From Sinorhizobium garamanticum (lineage in GTDB: Bacteria; Pseudomonadota; Alphaproteobacteria; Rhizobiales; Rhizobiaceae): a stretch of DNA of 64,000 bases. Positions 35,047 to 44,518 of this stretch are shown here, piece by piece (position 1 is the stretch's first letter; each line of letters starts with the position of its first letter). The notes beneath the pieces were generated by a model. The model saw only the letters and a list, made by a program, of their open reading frames with translations, was not told where the DNA came from and ran no database searches. A program made the position numbers and the translations under genes. The stretch lies in assembly GCF_029892065.1 (NCBI RefSeq), contig NZ_CP120373.1, forward strand, positions 3,603,001-3,667,000, in the 5' to 3' direction.

Positions 35047-36442
35047 ACTGTGCCGGGTAGGGTTGCCCTTGCTCAACCGCACTTTGCTGGGAAAGCGCCT
35101 GTCGACGCCGAGCAATGACCGCTGGATCGTTCATGAAATCCGTCCGCTTGCCCGGCTTTCGACCCCGCGGCGTGTAGCGATTCTTCTGGTTGTTGGTCTT
35201 CACCTTCGGCGCCGGCAACTGATCCTGTCGCTCCTTGATGTAGGCCAGCACATCGGAAAGCCGCTTGTTCTCGGTGATCGCCGCATGCGTCACCCGCTGG
35301 TCCTTGTCGAACACCCGGTAGGGCAGGGAATGCCCCTTCCAGCGCACATCCAGCCGGCCATCGGCAAGGGCGTAGGTCTCGACATAGCGACCGACCAGTC
35401 CGCGCGTCACCTCCGTCTCTTCCAGCATGATCCGCTGGCGCTCGTAGGAGAACGTCAACTGGGCACCGACATAACGCTGCTCACGTTTGCACAGGACGTC
35501 GCGCAGCCGATCCTGGGCAAGATTCAGCGACCGATGCAGATCATCAGGTCGGGCAGGGGCAATGGCAAATTGCCGGTTATAGCGCTCCATGAACCGAGGC
35601 AGGAAAGCGTTGCCGTCGTCCATGCCGCAGATGCCCTCCAGGCGCAGATCCTTAATCAAACGGTCCTGTAGCGTCCGGTTCATCCGCTCGACCCGACCCT
35701 TGGCTTGGCTCGAGTTTGCGCAAAGAATCTCGATGTTTAGCTCGCAAAGCGCACGCCCGAACTGGGTCATGCCCTGGCCGCCCTTGGCGTCTTTCTTCGA
35801 CACCCGGAACACCGAATGCTTGTCGGAATAGAAGGCGACCGGAGCACCATGCGCCTGCAGATAGAGCTCCAGCGCCTCGAAATACGTAAACGCGCTTTCC
35901 GATCGTACGAAGCGCAACTGCATCAGCTTGCCGGTCGCATCGTCGATGAACACCAGCAGCGAACATGGGTCACCGCGATCCTCGAACCAGCGATGCTCGC
36001 TGCCATCGATCTGCACCAGCTCGCCATAGGCCTCGCGGCGCAGCCGCGGCTGGTGGAACGTGCGGCGCTGCTTGCGCGACAGCCACAGGCCGGCCTCCGA
36101 CATCCATTTGCGCAAGGTCTCGCGCGACACCGTCAGGCCGTCGCGCTCGGCGAGCTTCTCGGCGGCCAGCGTCGGGCCGAAATCGGCATAGCGCTCGCGC
36201 ACGATCGCTACGGTATAGTCACGCACGCCGTCGCTGATCCGGTTGTTCGACGGTCGGCCGATCGTTCTGTGCCGGATCGATGCCGCACCATCCGTCCGGA
36301 TCCGCTCCAAGAGCCGGCGAACCTGACGCGTGCTCAAGCCCAGGACATGCGCCGCCGAAACCATCGTCATGCGGCCGTCGACCACCTTCGACAAAACCTC
36401 GATCCGCTGCAGATCGCGCTCGCTCATCGCAATCAATCCCAT
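35033..36442 (-). CDS. ISNCY-family transposase (DDE integrase core)
   Basis: A 469-residue transposase. The N-terminal HTH (MVSAAHVLGLSTRQVRRLL) is followed by a second HTH and a retroviral-integrase-type core with DDE residues in IDGSEH, YSDKHSVFR and SSQAKGRVERMNRTLQDRL. The basic C-terminal tail (NRYTPRGRKPGKR) is typical for these elements. The ATG at 36442 gives the conserved MGLIAMSERDLQRIEVL. The gene appears intact. Confidence 0.92.
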   Translation of the reverse strand: MGLIAMSERDLQRIEVLSKVVDGRMTMVSAAHVLGLSTRQVRRLLERIRTDGAASIRHRTIGRPSNNRISDGVRDYTVAIVRERYADFGPTLAAEKLAERDGLTVSRETLRKWMSEAGLWLSRKQRRTFHQPRLRREAYGELVQIDGSEHRWFEDRGDPCSLLVFIDDATGKLMQLRFVRSESAFTYFEALELYLQAHGAPVAFYSDKHSVFRVSKKDAKGGQGMTQFGRALCELNIEILCANSSQAKGRVERMNRTLQDRLIKDLRLEGICGMDDGNAFLPRFMERYNRQFAIAPARPDDLHRSLNLAQDRLRDVLCKREQRYVGAQLTFSYERQRIMLEETEVTRGLVGRYVETYALADGRLDVRWKGHSLPYRVFDKDQRVTHAAITENKRLSDVLAYIKERQDQLPAPKVKTNNQKNRYTPRGRKPGKRTDFMNDPAVIARRRQALSQQSAVEQGQPYPAQFNGE

Positions 36443-36523
36443 CCGCAATCTCCCACGTCATTGAAAACGCGGCGAGAGTGACATTCTTACTTTGCAGGAA
36501 CAGGACACTTTAACTTTGCGGTG

Positions 36524-37636
36524 GAGAATCTAATCCAAGTGCAACAATGACGAGTGGAGGGTAGGGGATTACCCGCAATCGCGCAAATGGGCCATGAAGA
36601 CCTCGGCGGGCGTGCGGTAACCAAGGCACTTCCTGGGCAGTGAATTGAGATGGTGGGCGAGGGCGACCAGTTGCGGCTGGCTGACGGCGGACAGGTCCGT
36701 ATCGCTCGGCACAAAGCGACGGATGCGCTTGTTGGTGTTCTCGACCGCGCCTTTCTGCCACGGTGAATTCGGATCGCAAAACCAGCTCCTGGCGCCGAGT
36801 CCATCTTCCAAAGCCTTGAAACCGCGAAACTCGGTACCACGGTCGAAGGTGAAGCTCTGCCGGGCAAAGGCGGGTAGCGGTGAGAAGGCATCGATGATCT
36901 TGTCGATGAGCGGACGAGAGTGACGGCTGCCATTCTTGATCATCACCGTGTAGCGGCTCTTGCGCTCGACCAGCGAGGTGACATTGGCTTCACCAAGGTC
37001 GCGCCGGAAGATCAGGAGATCACCCTCCCAGTGGCCGAACTGAGAGCGATCGGCAATGAAATCAGGGCGTTGGCTGATCCTGCAGTCCAACGGGATCGAG
37101 CCGTCACGGGGTTTGCGGGAGCGGCGTGGGCGGCGCTTACGACGGCCTTCCGGCAGATGCTGATAGAGCTCCAGCGCATAATCTTCCTTGCTATAGATGA
37201 AGCGATAGATCGTCTCGGTGCAGACGCGGACGGCGCTCACACCATCGGCAAGCAGACGGCCGGCGATCTGCTCCGGCGACCAAAGTGCCTTCAGCTGCTC
37301 GATGACCAGTTCGCGTAATTGCGCGTGGCGGCTGAGCTTGCGCAGCCGTCGCCGACGCTCCTTCGAGATGTCGTTGGCGATACCGCTGTAATAGCCGCTG
37401 TATTCCGGAAACTCGGCATCATGAAAGGTATTGCGCTTCAGTTCACGATAGATCGTCGATCGATGCCGACCGAGTTGGCGGGCGATCTCAGCAATCGGCA
37501 CCTTGCGTTCGAGAAGCTGATGCACGCGTCGGCGATCGGGAAGGGTGAGCTGCAAATAGCACTGCGACATCCAAAAATCTCCAGGGCGAAGCCTTTGTTT
37601 TTATTGGCATGTCGCACTTGGAAATAGAATGTACCC
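36524..37636. mobile_element. IS30-family insertion sequence
   Basis: About 1.1 kb with one transposase. Ends are imperfect inverted repeats: left GAGAATCTAATCCAAGTGCA (36524 on), right complement GTACATTCTATTTCCAAGTG then CGACATG. The left end touches the end of the ISNCY-like element, so one element inserted beside or into the terminal bases of the other. Confidence 0.8.
36569..37570 (-). CDS. IS30-family transposase
   Basis: A 333-residue transposase. The N-terminal HTH (PIAEIARQLGRHRSTIYREL) precedes the DDE core: HWEGDLLI, FDRGTEFRGF and SPWQKGAVENTNKRIRRF (catalytic E). It ends with RKCLGYRTPAEVF, the usual IS30 C terminus. The frame is intact and full length, so the element could be active. 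Confidence 0.95.
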   Translation of the reverse strand: MSQCYLQLTLPDRRRVHQLLERKVPIAEIARQLGRHRSTIYRELKRNTFHDAEFPEYSGYYSGIANDISKERRRRLRKLSRHAQLRELVIEQLKALWSPEQIAGRLLADGVSAVRVCTETIYRFIYSKEDYALELYQHLPEGRRKRRPRRSRKPRDGSIPLDCRISQRPDFIADRSQFGHWEGDLLIFRRDLGEANVTSLVERKSRYTVMIKNGSRHSRPLIDKIIDAFSPLPAFARQSFTFDRGTEFRGFKALEDGLGARSWFCDPNSPWQKGAVENTNKRIRRFVPSDTDLSAVSQPQLVALAHHLNSLPRKCLGYRTPAEVFMAHLRDCG

Positions 37637-37729
37637 GGCTGCATATGATTATCGCATAAGATAGATTATGGAACTCGACCACACAGCCTCGAGTCCACCG
37701 AATCCCGCGAAATCAACGCTTTGGAGCCG

Positions 37730-37743
37730 CATGCTAACGTCGG
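37730..37743. repeat. 14-bp direct repeat at the right edge of the IS island
   Basis: CATGCTAACGTCGG, matching 33402-33415. It ends 3 bases before the stop codon of the MBL-fold gene, so the insertion spared that gene. Confidence 0.7.
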
Positions 37744-37746
37744 ATG

Positions 37747-38583
37747 TTACGCTTCTTCAGCGGACGGCATTGTGACGTCGAACTCGAGGCGCATCATGTC
37801 GTAGGCCGGCTCGACGTGATCCGGCGTTTCGTTCTGCAGCGTTTCATAGTCCAGCGGCACGTGCATGTGCGTCAGCACGGCACGCTTCGGCTGAAGCCTT
37901 GCGATCCACCCAAGCGACTGCACCAACGACAGATGACTTGGATGGAATTTATACTGCAGCGTGTCGAGGACCAGCAGATCGAGCTCGTGCAGCTTCTCGA
38001 CCGTTTCTGGCGGAAAATCGCTCACATCGCTGCAATAGGCAAAGTCGCCAACTCGAAAGCCGAGCGAATGGGTATTGCCGTGAAATTGCATCAACGGCGT
38101 GAACGAAATCGGCCCGCCAGCGCCGTGAACGGTAACTGGCGACAGATCTTCGGTGATGAGGTTCGGCTCGACGATCGGCGGATAACCGCTTCCTGGCGGC
38201 GATTCCACGCAATAGCGAAATCTCTCGCGGATTGCGCTCATCGTGAACGCGTCCGCCCAGATCGGCACGCACCTGCGATTTTCGATCACGAAGCCACGAA
38301 GGTCGTCGATCCCGTGCAGATGATCGGCGTGAGCGTGCGTGTAAAGCACGGCGTCGATGTGGCGAACATCGGCGGCAACCATCTGAGCGCGGAAATCCGG
38401 GCCGGTATCGACAACGACGGTCGTCTTGCCGCCGTCCGGCGCGAACTGCTCGATGAGCAGCGCCGCGCGCATACGCCGGTTGCGCGGATTTGATGGATCG
38501 CAGGCCCCCCAATCGCCGGTAATACGCGGTACCCCTGGCGAGGAACCGCATCCGAGAATGGTGAAAGCCCGCCGAAATGCCAC
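37747..38583 (-). CDS. MBL-fold metallo-hydrolase (PhnP-like)
   Basis: A 278-residue metallo-beta-lactamase-fold hydrolase. The dinuclear metal site THAHADH is at residues 82-88, with later ligands in FHGNTHSLGFR and YCSDVSDF. The N-terminal LGCGSSPGVPRI with DPSNPRNRRMRAALLI resembles the PhnP/lipoate-metabolism group. It starts at a GTG one base after the tatD stop, so the two are translationally coupled. Substrate is probably a cyclic or phosphodiester small molecule (inference). Confidence 0.88.
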   Translation of the reverse strand: MAFRRAFTILGCGSSPGVPRITGDWGACDPSNPRNRRMRAALLIEQFAPDGGKTTVVVDTGPDFRAQMVAADVRHIDAVLYTHAHADHLHGIDDLRGFVIENRRCVPIWADAFTMSAIRERFRYCVESPPGSGYPPIVEPNLITEDLSPVTVHGAGGPISFTPLMQFHGNTHSLGFRVGDFAYCSDVSDFPPETVEKLHELDLLVLDTLQYKFHPSHLSLVQSLGWIARLQPKRAVLTHMHVPLDYETLQNETPDHVEPAYDMMRLEFDVTMPSAEEA

Positions 38584-38584
38584 G

Positions 38585-39364
38585 TCAGAGCCTCGGCATT
38601 TTCGAGAAGATGCGCAAGGCGTTGTCGGTCGTAATCTCGGCAATTTCCGCGGGTGAAACGCCGATCGTTTCCGCCAGCACTTCTGCGGTATGCGCAACAA
38701 AGGCCGGCTCGTTGCGCTTGCCGCGGAACGGTTTTGGCGCCAGATACGGTGCATCCGTCTCGACGATCATCCGGTCGTGCGGGATCGTCTTCGCGATATC
38801 CCTGATCTCCTGCGACTTCGGAAAGGTCAGGATGCCGGAAAAGGATATATAGCCGCCGAGCTCGACGCCAACCCGCGCGAGATCAGGACCCGACGAGAAG
38901 CAATGGAGTAGGAAAGGGAAGGCCCCCTTCCCGCTTTCTTCGGTCAGGATCGCCGCCATGTCTTCGTCCGCCGAACGGCTATGGATGACGAGCGGCAGCC
39001 CTGTCTCGCGCGCGGCCGCGATGTGGCGGCGCAGCCCTTCAGCCTGCACGTCGCGCGGTGCGTTGTCGTAGAAATAGTCGAGCCCCGCCTCGCCGATCGC
39101 AACCACTTTCGGATGCGACGAGAGGCGAACGAGATCTTCCGTGGTGATATCAAGTTCCTCGTCCGCGTTGTGCGGATGCGTACCAACGGAACAAAACACA
39201 TTCGGATAGGCTTCGGCGATCGCAAGGATCGTATCGAACCGCTTTACACGCGTCGAAATCGTCACCATCTGCGCAACACCGGCCGCGGCGGCGCGTTCGA
39301 TGATCGCGTCGCGCTCGGCCCCGAAGTCCGGAAAGTCCAGATGGCAATGGGTGTCGATCAGCAT
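38585..39364 (-). CDS. tatD: TatD-family metal-dependent deoxyribonuclease
   Basis: A 259-residue TIM-barrel hydrolase. The N-terminal metal ligands are in DTHCHLDFPD, with GEAGLDYFYD, LPLVIHSR, HCFSSG and VETDAPYLAPKPFRGKRNEP as the other family signatures. It belongs to the YcfH/TatD group, DNA 3'-5' exonuclease-like enzymes. It lies 13 bases after metG and is coupled to the MBL-fold gene, forming metG-tatD-MBL, a conserved bacterial neighbourhood. Confidence 0.94.
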   Translation of the reverse strand: MLIDTHCHLDFPDFGAERDAIIERAAAAGVAQMVTISTRVKRFDTILAIAEAYPNVFCSVGTHPHNADEELDITTEDLVRLSSHPKVVAIGEAGLDYFYDNAPRDVQAEGLRRHIAAARETGLPLVIHSRSADEDMAAILTEESGKGAFPFLLHCFSSGPDLARVGVELGGYISFSGILTFPKSQEIRDIAKTIPHDRMIVETDAPYLAPKPFRGKRNEPAFVAHTAEVLAETIGVSPAEIAEITTDNALRIFSKMPRL

Positions 39365-39377
39365 TCGTCTGACTCAC

Positions 39378-40928
39378 TTATACTTCCGGCGCCACGTAGC
39401 GCGGGAAGACCGGCTTTGGTGCCTCGAGCGGCGTTCCGGAGACAAGACGTCCGGCTTCGCCGAGATGAGCAAAATCACGCTTGTCGGCCGGTACGGCGAC
39501 GAGGTCGAGAAGCTTGCCAGCCGATTCCGGCATGAAAGGCTGCAGCAGGATCGCGATCTGACGGACCACTTCGGCGGTGACGTAAAGCACCGTCGCCATC
39601 CGCTCCGGGTCCGTTTTCTTCAAAGCCCAGGGCTCCTGCCCCGCGAAATAGCGGTCGGTCTCGGAAACAACAGCTATGATTGCGGCGAGCGCACGGTGGA
39701 TGAGCTGCTTGCCCATATCGTCGCGCGTCGTCTCGAGCAGGGCATCGGCAGAGGCCAACATTGCCTTGTCCTCGTCTGTCAGTGGCCCGCAGACTGGTAT
39801 CTGGCCGTCGCAGTTCTTCACGATCATCGACAGCGAGCGGCTGGCAAGGTTGCCGATGCCGTTGGCAAGGTCGGAGTTGATGCGTGTCGCTATCCCCTCC
39901 TCGCTGTAGCTGCCGTCCTGGCCAAAGGAAACCTCTCGCAGGAAAAAGTAACGAATCTGGTCGAGCCCGAAGTGTTCGACCAAATTGAACGGATCCACGA
40001 CGTTGCCGAGCGACTTCGACATCTTCTCGCCTTTGTTGAGCAGGAAGCCGTGAGCAAAGACGCGCTTCGGCAGCTGCAGGCCGGCCGACATCAGGAAGGC
40101 CGGCCAGTAGACGGCATGGAAGCGGATGATGTCCTTGCCGATGACATGGATATTCGCCGGCCAGAATTTTGCGCGCGGGCCTGTCGGATCGGTGAGATAC
40201 CCCGTCGCGGTGAGGTAGTTCGTCAGCGCGTCCACCCAGACATACATGACGTGGGCCGGATCGTTCGGCACCTTGATGCCCCAATCAAAGGTCGTACGCG
40301 AAACTGAGAGATCCTTAAGCCCCGACTTAACGAACGAAATGACCTCGTTTCGCCGCTCGGCCGGCCCGATGAAATCCGGGTTCTCTTCGTAGTGCTTGAG
40401 GAGCTTTTCCTGATAGGCGGAGAGGCGGAAGAAGTAGCTCTCCTCCTCCACCCACTCGACCGGAGTGCCTTGCGGTCCATAGCGCACGCCGTCGTCGCGC
40501 AGCTCTGTCTCGCTTTCCTGATAATAGGCCTCGTCGCGGACGGAGTACCATCCGACATAGGAATCCTTATAGAGATCGCCCGCCTCTCCCATGCGGATCC
40601 AAATCGCCTGCGACGCCTCGTGATGGCGCTTTTCGGTGGTGCGGATGAAATCGTCGTTGGAGGCGTTGAGAAGCACGGCCATCTTCTTGAATTCGGCCGA
40701 GTTGCGATCGGCGAGCTCCTGCGCGGAAATGCCTTCCTTCTTCGCGGTCTGCTGCATCTTCTGGCCGTGCTCGTCCGTGCCGGTCAGGAAGAAGACCTCG
40801 CGCCCGTCCAGTCGCTGATAGCGCGCCATCGCATCCGTCGCGATCAACTCATAGGCGTGGCCGATATGCGGCCTGCCGTTCGGATAGGAAATCGCGGTCG
40901 TGATGTAGAAGGGGGAAGTATCTCTCAT
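39378..40928 (-). CDS. metG: Methionyl-tRNA synthetase
   Basis: A 516-residue class I aminoacyl-tRNA synthetase charging tRNA-Met. The HIGH motif is at residues 21-24 and KMSKS at 302-306. No zinc-knuckle cysteine cluster is seen in the connective peptide, so this is the short type without the C-terminal dimerisation domain. It is the first gene of the metG-tatD-MBL run. Confidence 0.98.
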   Translation of the reverse strand: MRDTSPFYITTAISYPNGRPHIGHAYELIATDAMARYQRLDGREVFFLTGTDEHGQKMQQTAKKEGISAQELADRNSAEFKKMAVLLNASNDDFIRTTEKRHHEASQAIWIRMGEAGDLYKDSYVGWYSVRDEAYYQESETELRDDGVRYGPQGTPVEWVEEESYFFRLSAYQEKLLKHYEENPDFIGPAERRNEVISFVKSGLKDLSVSRTTFDWGIKVPNDPAHVMYVWVDALTNYLTATGYLTDPTGPRAKFWPANIHVIGKDIIRFHAVYWPAFLMSAGLQLPKRVFAHGFLLNKGEKMSKSLGNVVDPFNLVEHFGLDQIRYFFLREVSFGQDGSYSEEGIATRINSDLANGIGNLASRSLSMIVKNCDGQIPVCGPLTDEDKAMLASADALLETTRDDMGKQLIHRALAAIIAVVSETDRYFAGQEPWALKKTDPERMATVLYVTAEVVRQIAILLQPFMPESAGKLLDLVAVPADKRDFAHLGEAGRLVSGTPLEAPKPVFPRYVAPEV

Positions 40929-41111
40929 GATTGGCTTCGATATATCTCGGGTCAGGGACTATTGGCAGCTATTAGCGCATCGCCTTCAGGTAGGGAACCG
41001 CCGCGCCCAGAAAAAGCCCCCTCTCGGCCAATGGCGGCGGCGATCGAACGGCAAATCGCATTGACACAAACGACCAACGGAACAAAACATAAACAAACGG
41101 AGGGAAGTGAC

Positions 41112-41417
41112 GTGTTCGGCGAGCTCAAACGAAAATTCGAAGCGGCCTCGGCCGCTTATGCAGCCGAACATGGCATCGAGCGCGACCCGGATTGGTACAT
41201 CCTGAAACTGCAGGAAGAAGTGGGTGAACTGACGCAGGCCTGGAACAAGGTCAGCGGCAGGGGCCGCACTCGTACGATGTCACCGGAGGAACTGCGCCAA
41301 TCGCTCGCCGATGAAACCGCGGACCTCCTCGGCCATGTGCTCCTTTTCGCCCACCACAATGAGTTAGACCTGGTTGCGGCGATAGAGCGAAAATGGAAGT
41401 TCGCTCCGGACCTATAG
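41112..41417 (+). CDS. MazG-like nucleotide pyrophosphohydrolase
   Basis: A 101-residue all-alpha NTP-pyrophosphatase-like protein. The metal-binding helix pair is seen as LQEEVGELTQAW (ExxE) and DETADLLGHVLLFAHHN (ExxD). It starts at GTG 41112 with GGAGGG 7 bases upstream; no ATG fits. It lies alone on the plus strand, overlapping the end of holB by 6 bases. House-cleaning of odd nucleotides is the family role; the substrate is unknown. Confidence 0.85.
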   Translation: MFGELKRKFEAASAAYAAEHGIERDPDWYILKLQEEVGELTQAWNKVSGRGRTRTMSPEELRQSLADETADLLGHVLLFAHHNELDLVAAIERKWKFAPDL

Positions 41418-42443
41418 AGCGTCTCTGAGGTCATCGAGCAGCGACAGGATCGTCTGCTTGCGATCGAGATTGTAGGCGTCGCTCACCGTGAGACGCTCCG
41501 CGAAACTACTGGAGAGGCTCGCAAGGCGCTCGGCTCGGCCGATATCGCCGGCAAGCGCCGCGTCCCGCGCCTGCTGCATCACGCGCCCAGTCAACAGGGA
41601 CGAGAAGAAATCGAAGATCGTTTCACTGTCCCTTGCTGCCAGAATGTCCGCGAGCTTGTGCATCTGCCGGCGGACCGCAGGTCCCTGCCCCGCCAGGATG
41701 TCTTCGAAGGCGGAGGCGATATCGAGGCCGCCGTAATTGATAAGCTTTAGCGCCTCGGAGACGCTGCCGTTTGCCGCGGCGAGTATCCGCTCGACATTCG
41801 GCCCCATCATATCGAAGCCGAGATGGGCAATCGCCTGGCGCATGGCCTCGTGGTCCAGCGGCTTCAGCCGCAACGGAAGGCAGCGCGAGCGGATGGTCGG
41901 CAGCAGTTTTCCGGGTGCGTGCGTGAGTACGAGGAAAAGCGAACGACGCGGCGGCTCCTCAAGTATCTTGAGGATGGCATTGGCTGCATTGCGGTTGAGA
42001 TCGTCCGCCGGATCGATGATGACAATGCGCCAGTTCCCCGTGCCGGAGGTTTGGCCGAAGAACTTTCCGGCACGGCGCACCTCGTCCACGGTGATTGCCC
42101 CTTTTGCCCTGCCCGTTTTTTCGTCCACGGGGCGGGTAAGATGAAGCAGGTTATGCGAGGCGCCGGAAGCAAGCTGCCGAGTGACGATCGAAGCGGGATC
42201 CGGATCGGCGAGATGATCGGGCGCCGTTGCCGGCTCGGGATTGTTCAGGATGTGGTTCGCGAAGCGGAAGGCAAGCGTCGCCTTGCCGATGCCCTCCGGC
42301 CCCTCGATGAGAATTGCATGGTGCCCTTTGCCGGACTTGTAGCTCTGGGCCAGAAACTCTTCTGCCTGAGGATGGCCGAACAGCTTGCTGTTTTCCACAG
42401 GGGCCACAGCCCCTTCCAGCACACCCGGACGTTCCATCGTCAT
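41412..42443 (-). CDS. holB: DNA polymerase III subunit delta'
   Basis: A 343-residue clamp-loader subunit of the AAA+ fold. The Walker A region reads [13 protein letters not shown], and [11 protein letters not shown] corresponds to the SRC motif that acts on neighbouring ATP sites. [11 protein letters not shown] and [16 protein letters not shown] are typical. It overlaps tmk by ATGA, the standard tmk-holB coupling in bacteria. The gene continues the rlpA-dac-tmk-holB series. Confidence 0.96.
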   Translation of the reverse strand: MTMERPGVLEGAVAPVENSKLFGHPQAEEFLAQSYKSGKGHHAILIEGPEGIGKATLAFRFANHILNNPEPATAPDHLADPDPASIVTRQLASGASHNLLHLTRPVDEKTGRAKGAITVDEVRRAGKFFGQTSGTGNWRIVIIDPADDLNRNAANAILKILEEPPRRSLFLVLTHAPGKLLPTIRSRCLPLRLKPLDHEAMRQAIAHLGFDMMGPNVERILAAANGSVSEALKLINYGGLDIASAFEDILAGQGPAVRRQMHKLADILAARDSETIFDFFSSLLTGRVMQQARDAALAGDIGRAERLASLSSSFAERLTVSDAYNLDRKQTILSLLDDLRDAL

Positions 42444-43120
42444 GACGCAACTTCCGCGTTTGACGACCGTGGTTCGTCACCGTCCGGCAGCAAGGCGTCC
42501 ACGATCTCGCGCACCTCGGCGGCTATGACGTCCGGCGGCCGTGCCGCATCGATGACACGACAACGCCGAGGGTCGGCTTCCGCGATGTCGAGGAAGGCTT
42601 CGCGTCGTTTCTCGTGCGTTTCCAGCTGTTCCTTCTCGAAACGATCGGGACTGCCGCTGGCAGCGCGGCGACGCGCGCGTTCGAGCCCAACGGTGGCAGG
42701 CAGGTCGAAAATGATCGTTCGGTCCGGAATCACACCGTTGACGGCTACGCGCTCAAGGGTTTCCACGAAGGCTGGTTCGAGATTGCCGGTGATGCCCTGG
42801 TAAACCCGCGAGGAATCCATGAAGCGATCACACAGGACTATGGTTCCCTTCTGGAGCGCCGGCCGGATCACCTCTTCGACGTGATCGCTGCGCGCGGCCG
42901 CAAAGAGAATCGCCTCCATGCGAATGCCGAAAGACTCGGCTGCTCCCGAGAGCAGCACGTGGCGGACTGCCTCCGCACCGACGGAGCCCCCGGGCTCTCG
43001 CGTGGTCAGCACATCGTAGCCACGCGCGCGCAGCGAATCAGCCAGCAGGCGCATCTGGGTCGACTTGCCGGCCCCTTCCCCGCCCTCAAACGTTACAAAC
43101 AAACCCTTCGTCAGCGACAT
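42440..43120 (-). CDS. tmk: Thymidylate kinase
   Basis: A 226-residue P-loop kinase making dTDP from d[12 protein letters not shown] (residues 13-21) is the phosphate loop, TTREPGGS and [14 protein letters not shown] are the DRY-like and substrate regions, and the lid is [13 protein letters not shown]. The ATG at 43120 begins the conserved [13 protein letters not shown]. It couples to holB by a 4-base overlap. A palindromic repeat lies just upstream. Confidence 0.97.
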   Translation of the reverse strand: MSLTKGLFVTFEGGEGAGKSTQMRLLADSLRARGYDVLTTREPGGSVGAEAVRHVLLSGAAESFGIRMEAILFAAARSDHVEEVIRPALQKGTIVLCDRFMDSSRVYQGITGNLEPAFVETLERVAVNGVIPDRTIIFDLPATVGLERARRRAASGSPDRFEKEQLETHEKRREAFLDIAEADPRRCRVIDAARPPDVIAAEVREIVDALLPDGDEPRSSNAEVAS

Positions 43121-43140
43121 GCGTTCCCAAATCGACCGCC

Positions 43141-43243
43141 TGCATGTTTCCCTAAACCGTAGCCGCTTTAAGGATAAAAACATGCAGAAATTCAGAGTGC
43201 TACAGCGTCCGCTGCGCGTCTGATGAAACGCGCGGCGCTGTAA
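43141..43243 (+). repeat. Rhizobial intergenic palindromic repeat, copy 2
   Basis: Full-length copy: TGCATGTTTCCCTAAACCG, TTTAAGGATAAAAACATGCA, then AATTCAGAGTGCTACAGCG and the GCGCGTCTGATGAAACGCGC arm ending GGCGCTGTA. It fills most of the dac-tmk gap and may affect transcript boundaries. Confidence 0.88.
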
Positions 43244-43300
43244 CTATCGGCCCTGTTTAGCCGATTGGTTCGCCGGAAGGAACGGGCGCGCGCGCATTTG

Positions 43301-44455
43301 TTACAGCCAGAAGAAGAGAAGCTCCTGAAGCGCGTCGATCGCGCGGCTGGTGAGCGTACCGACCTCGACAGCGCTGCCGGTCCTCACCGGCACCTCCAGC
43401 ATCAAGCGCTCGCCATTCCAAAGTTTGACGACGCCGACCTGCTGACCGGCGGCGACCGGCGCAGTAAGCGGCCACCTGTAAACGATGCGCGCGGTCAGCC
43501 GTTCAGCATTGTTGACCGGGAGAAGCACATCGATCGGACCTCCCGCGACAAGGGCGACACGCGATGCCGCACCGCCATAGACGCTCGCTTCGCCGATCGC
43601 CTCACCATCGGCGAAAATGCGCCGTTTCTCAAAGGCCGTCATCGCCCAGTCGAGTACCCTGCGGCTTTCTTCCGTGCGTTCCTTGTCGCTTTCGAGTCCA
43701 CCCATGGCAAGATAGACGCGACGGTCGCCGCGCTGCATCGAAGCCGCGAGCGAGAAGCCGAAACCTTCCGCAAATCCCGTAGCCAGCCCATCGACGCCGA
43801 CATTGGCAGCAATCAGCGGGTTGCGATTGCGTTGAAGGATCTTGTTCCACTCGAATTCGGCTTGGGAATAGAGCCGGTAGTAATTCGGATGAGCCTCGCG
43901 CAGATGCCGCGCCAGCGTCACCAGTTCCCGCATCGTCACCTTATTGGCAGGATCCGGAAGACCGGTGGCGTTGTTGAAAGTGGCAATGGGCATGCCGAGT
44001 TCGCGCGCCCGCGCCGTCATGCGCTTGGCAAAAGCAGCCTCGCTGCCGGTCATGCCCTCCGCGAGGATGATGCAGGCATCATTCGCCAATTGCACGGTCG
44101 CGCCTTGAATGAGATCCGCAACGCGGATCCTCGACTTGATGGCGGCAAACATCGTGGAGGTGCCGGACGGTGCGCCTCCGGTCCGCCAGGCGTGTTCGGA
44201 GACCTCGTAGGTCGTCTCGGGGCTGAGCTCGCCCTTGTCCAATGCCTCGAAGACCACCTCCATCGCCATGAGCTTGGCAAGCGATGCCGGCGGCACGGGT
44301 TCGTCTTCGCCGCGCGCGAAGAGCACGGTGCCGGTCTCCCCATCGACGAGATAGATCTGCTTCGCCTTGGTATCGAATGCGGGCGTCTGGGCGACCGCGT
44401 TTGTCGAGACGGTCACCACCAGAGAGGCCACGACCGCGAGCAACTTTATGCGCAT
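43301..44455 (-). CDS. D-alanyl-D-alanine carboxypeptidase homologue with altered catalytic motifs
   Basis: A 384-residue DacA/DacF-type (peptidase S11) protein with a signal peptide (MRIKLLAVVASLVVTVSTNAVA) and a C-terminal PBP5-like domain. The nucleophile motif SLAK is at 58-61. The second motif, normally SxN, is LAN (123-125), within VQLANDACIILAE. The third, normally KTG, is ATG (225-227) in GVDGLATGF. Loss of Ser and Lys at these sites should cripple carboxypeptidase turnover, so it may be a binding or regulatory pseudoenzyme. The ATG at 44455 has GGAG at a good distance. It follows rlpA. Confidence 0.88.
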   Translation of the reverse strand: MRIKLLAVVASLVVTVSTNAVAQTPAFDTKAKQIYLVDGETGTVLFARGEDEPVPPASLAKLMAMEVVFEALDKGELSPETTYEVSEHAWRTGGAPSGTSTMFAAIKSRIRVADLIQGATVQLANDACIILAEGMTGSEAAFAKRMTARARELGMPIATFNNATGLPDPANKVTMRELVTLARHLREAHPNYYRLYSQAEFEWNKILQRNRNPLIAANVGVDGLATGFAEGFGFSLAASMQRGDRRVYLAMGGLESDKERTEESRRVLDWAMTAFEKRRIFADGEAIGEASVYGGAASRVALVAGGPIDVLLPVNNAERLTARIVYRWPLTAPVAAGQQVGVVKLWNGERLMLEVPVRTGSAVEVGTLTSRAIDALQELLFFWL

Positions 44456-44518
44456 GAGAAACTCCGGCTTCTTCATGGGCATAGCAGTGCGCACAAGCCT
44501 CTTCAACCGAAGTTAGCG

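Larger units (their letters stand above)
34056..36510. mobile_element. ISNCY-like insertion sequence with a passenger gene
   Basis: Imperfect terminal inverted repeats are visible: left 34056-34089 (key GCAAAGTAGAAATGTCACT) and right 36477-36510 (complement reads GCAAAGTAAGAATGTCACT). Between them lie a transposase on the minus strand (to 36442) and a convergent 245-residue gene on the plus strand. Total is about 2.45 kb. The right end abuts the IS30-like element at 36524. Boundaries are good to roughly 10 bases. Confidence 0.7.

Noticed and set aside
40392..41111. 5' part of a 341-codon frame leading into the MazG-like gene
   Set aside because: It is antisense to metG; the real gene starts at the GTG 41112 with a GGAGGG site.
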